Origin: Phycisphaerae bacterium
GTDB lineage: Bacteria > Planctomycetota > Phycisphaerae > Sedimentisphaerales > Anaerobacaceae
Assembly: GCA_021736645.1 (NCBI GenBank)
Contig: JAIPFM010000098.1
Coordinates: 1-64,000 of the forward strand
Reading direction: 5' to 3'
DNA length: 64,000 nt
Shown here: one piece after another, positions 63,186 through 64,000 of the stretch
Layout of the letters: the number at the start of each line of letters is the position of its first letter
Numbering within the stretch: the first letter of the stretch is position 1
Translations under genes and position numbers: made by a program
The notes under the pieces: model-generated
Seen by the model: the letters and a program-made list of their open reading frames with translations, nothing else
Told to the model about the DNA's origin: nothing
Database searches by the model: none

Positions 63186-63813
63186 GGCTCCTAGGACTTT
63201 GATTGACTTTCCTGCACACCGAGGGACACTGGGATGGACCTACACAGGACTGGGGCTCTATGAGTCAGCCGAACCGCATTTGGAGCGGGCACTGACCGTC
63301 TACCGTACCCATCTCGGCGCTCAGGACTCGACCGCCCTGGAATGCACGATGCGTCTCGGTCAGTTGCGTTTTGGTCAGAACCGCTTTGAGGCCGCAGAGA
63401 CTCTGCTGACCGAGGCGACGAAGGGCCTGGAGTCCGTGCGCGGCGCAGAGGACCCCAACACGCTATTGTCCATGGTGCTGCTGGGGTAGGCCAAAAATGC
63501 CCGCGGCAATACGGCGGAGGCGGAGCGTTTGTTTACTGAGGCATGGGAGGGTCGGTGTCAGAAGCTCGGTGTGGATCATCCGGACACGCTGGATTCCCTG
63601 CATGAGTTCGGCGCGATGTCCCTTCATCAGGGCCGCCACGAGCCCGCCGAGACCAGGCTGCTCGCCGCGTACGAGGGTCTGACCCGCAAACTCGGCGTGC
63701 AACACCCCCTGACCCTGAAGTCACTGCATACCCTGATCCAGCTCTACGATGACTGGCACAAACCCGAAGAGGTCGAAAACGTCCGGGCCAAGCTGCCCAC
63801 AAATGGAGGATAG
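63061..63813 (+). pseudogene. TPR-domain remnant, probably the C-terminus of a Ser/Thr kinase-TPR protein, with an in-frame stop
   Basis: The open frame begins inside repeat element C, so its first 45 codons are element sequence. TPRs follow: 'WTYTGLGLYESAEPHLERAL', 'LRFGQNRFEAAETLLTEATK'. A TAG at 63487-63489 interrupts the frame, which then continues as 'GNTAEAERLFTEAWEGRCQK', 'GVDHPDTLDSLHEFGAMSLH' and 'GRHEPAETRLLAAYEGLTRK' to the stop at 63813. The 'G-x-x-H-P-x-T-L' repeats are the kind found in planctomycete Ser/Thr kinases next to ECF sigma factors. The kinase domain and early repeats are missing. Loss of the 5' part, a stop codon and the lack of a native start make it a pseudogene. 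Confidence 0.68.
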
Positions 63814-64000
63814 AACAAAGATTAGAACATGAGTGTGCAAATGATCGTGAGTATGAAGCTACAGGGGTATCGAAATCGCCTCTAAGATGTATGGCACCAG
63901 TTGCAGCAATAATAACAACCATTCACTTTAGAGTCGTGTTCTTTTGCTTTTATTACAGCCCCACGACAACTTGGGAAATCCCCCAAATATAGCCTGTCTT

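Noticed and set aside
1-64000. Transfer RNA, ribosomal RNA, transposase or phage genes
   Set aside because: I looked for conserved cores and typical motifs and recognised none. A tRNA could be missed by eye; tRNAscan-SE would settle it.

Overview
The window looks like chromosomal DNA of a polysaccharide-degrading planctomycete, most likely class Phycisphaerae. This is inferred from protein style only: LamG modules, short C-terminal dockerin-like tails (GDxNxDxxVDxxDL), secreted modules with a 'VDDFESY' motif, GFTLIE pseudopilins ending in a DGH box, a planctomycete-type ECF sigma factor and TPR remnants typical of Ser/Thr-kinase proteins. Most intact genes carry signal peptides. I saw no rRNA, tRNA, CRISPR array, IS transposase or phage genes.

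Layout. 0.2-10.7 kb: secreted proteins, including a discoidin protein, a dockerin-tailed protein and a 1369-residue LamG-GH67-GH28 fusion. 11.1-24.9 kb: parallel beta-helix proteins, a GH2 enzyme, a TIM-barrel hydrolase and a 1192-residue beta-helix/LamG protein, mixed with broken genes. 25.4-31.5 kb: a three-gene operon (transglutaminase-like protein, heparinase II/III-like lyase, five-bladed propeller glycosidase). 31.5-42.7 kb: peptidases and propellers (S15, PQQ-like, M23 with PKD, M14, sortilin/BNR-like) with a remnant of a DsrO/DsrP-like redox module. 42.9-51.5 kb: NSS amino-acid transporter and aminotransferase, two pseudopilins, a LamG protein and a URO-D-like methyltransferase. 51.7-57 kb: ParA, PQQ-like propeller with an FMN split-barrel protein, and a MarR regulator divergent from a GH42-like/DUF4832 gene. 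57.2-63.8 kb: a second discoidin protein, a tannase/feruloyl-esterase-family enzyme and several decayed genes.

The enzymes suggest extracellular attack on plant or algal acidic polysaccharides (glucuronoxylan, pectin-like and uronate-rich glycans, esterified side chains). Sulfatases and sugar transporters are absent here, so uptake must be encoded elsewhere.

Two features stand out. First, a family of short (about 155-180 bp) elements with terminal inverted repeats and a shared core. One copy is read in frame inside the signal-peptide region of the GH2 gene, one separates a Shine-Dalgarno sequence from its gene, and one abuts a TPR remnant. Between two copies the arms differ but stay complementary. 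Second, several genes are reduced to a 5' leader joined in frame to a 3' tail (sigma factor, hydrolase, LamG protein, probably a Tat-leader gene), which suggests repeated internal deletion.
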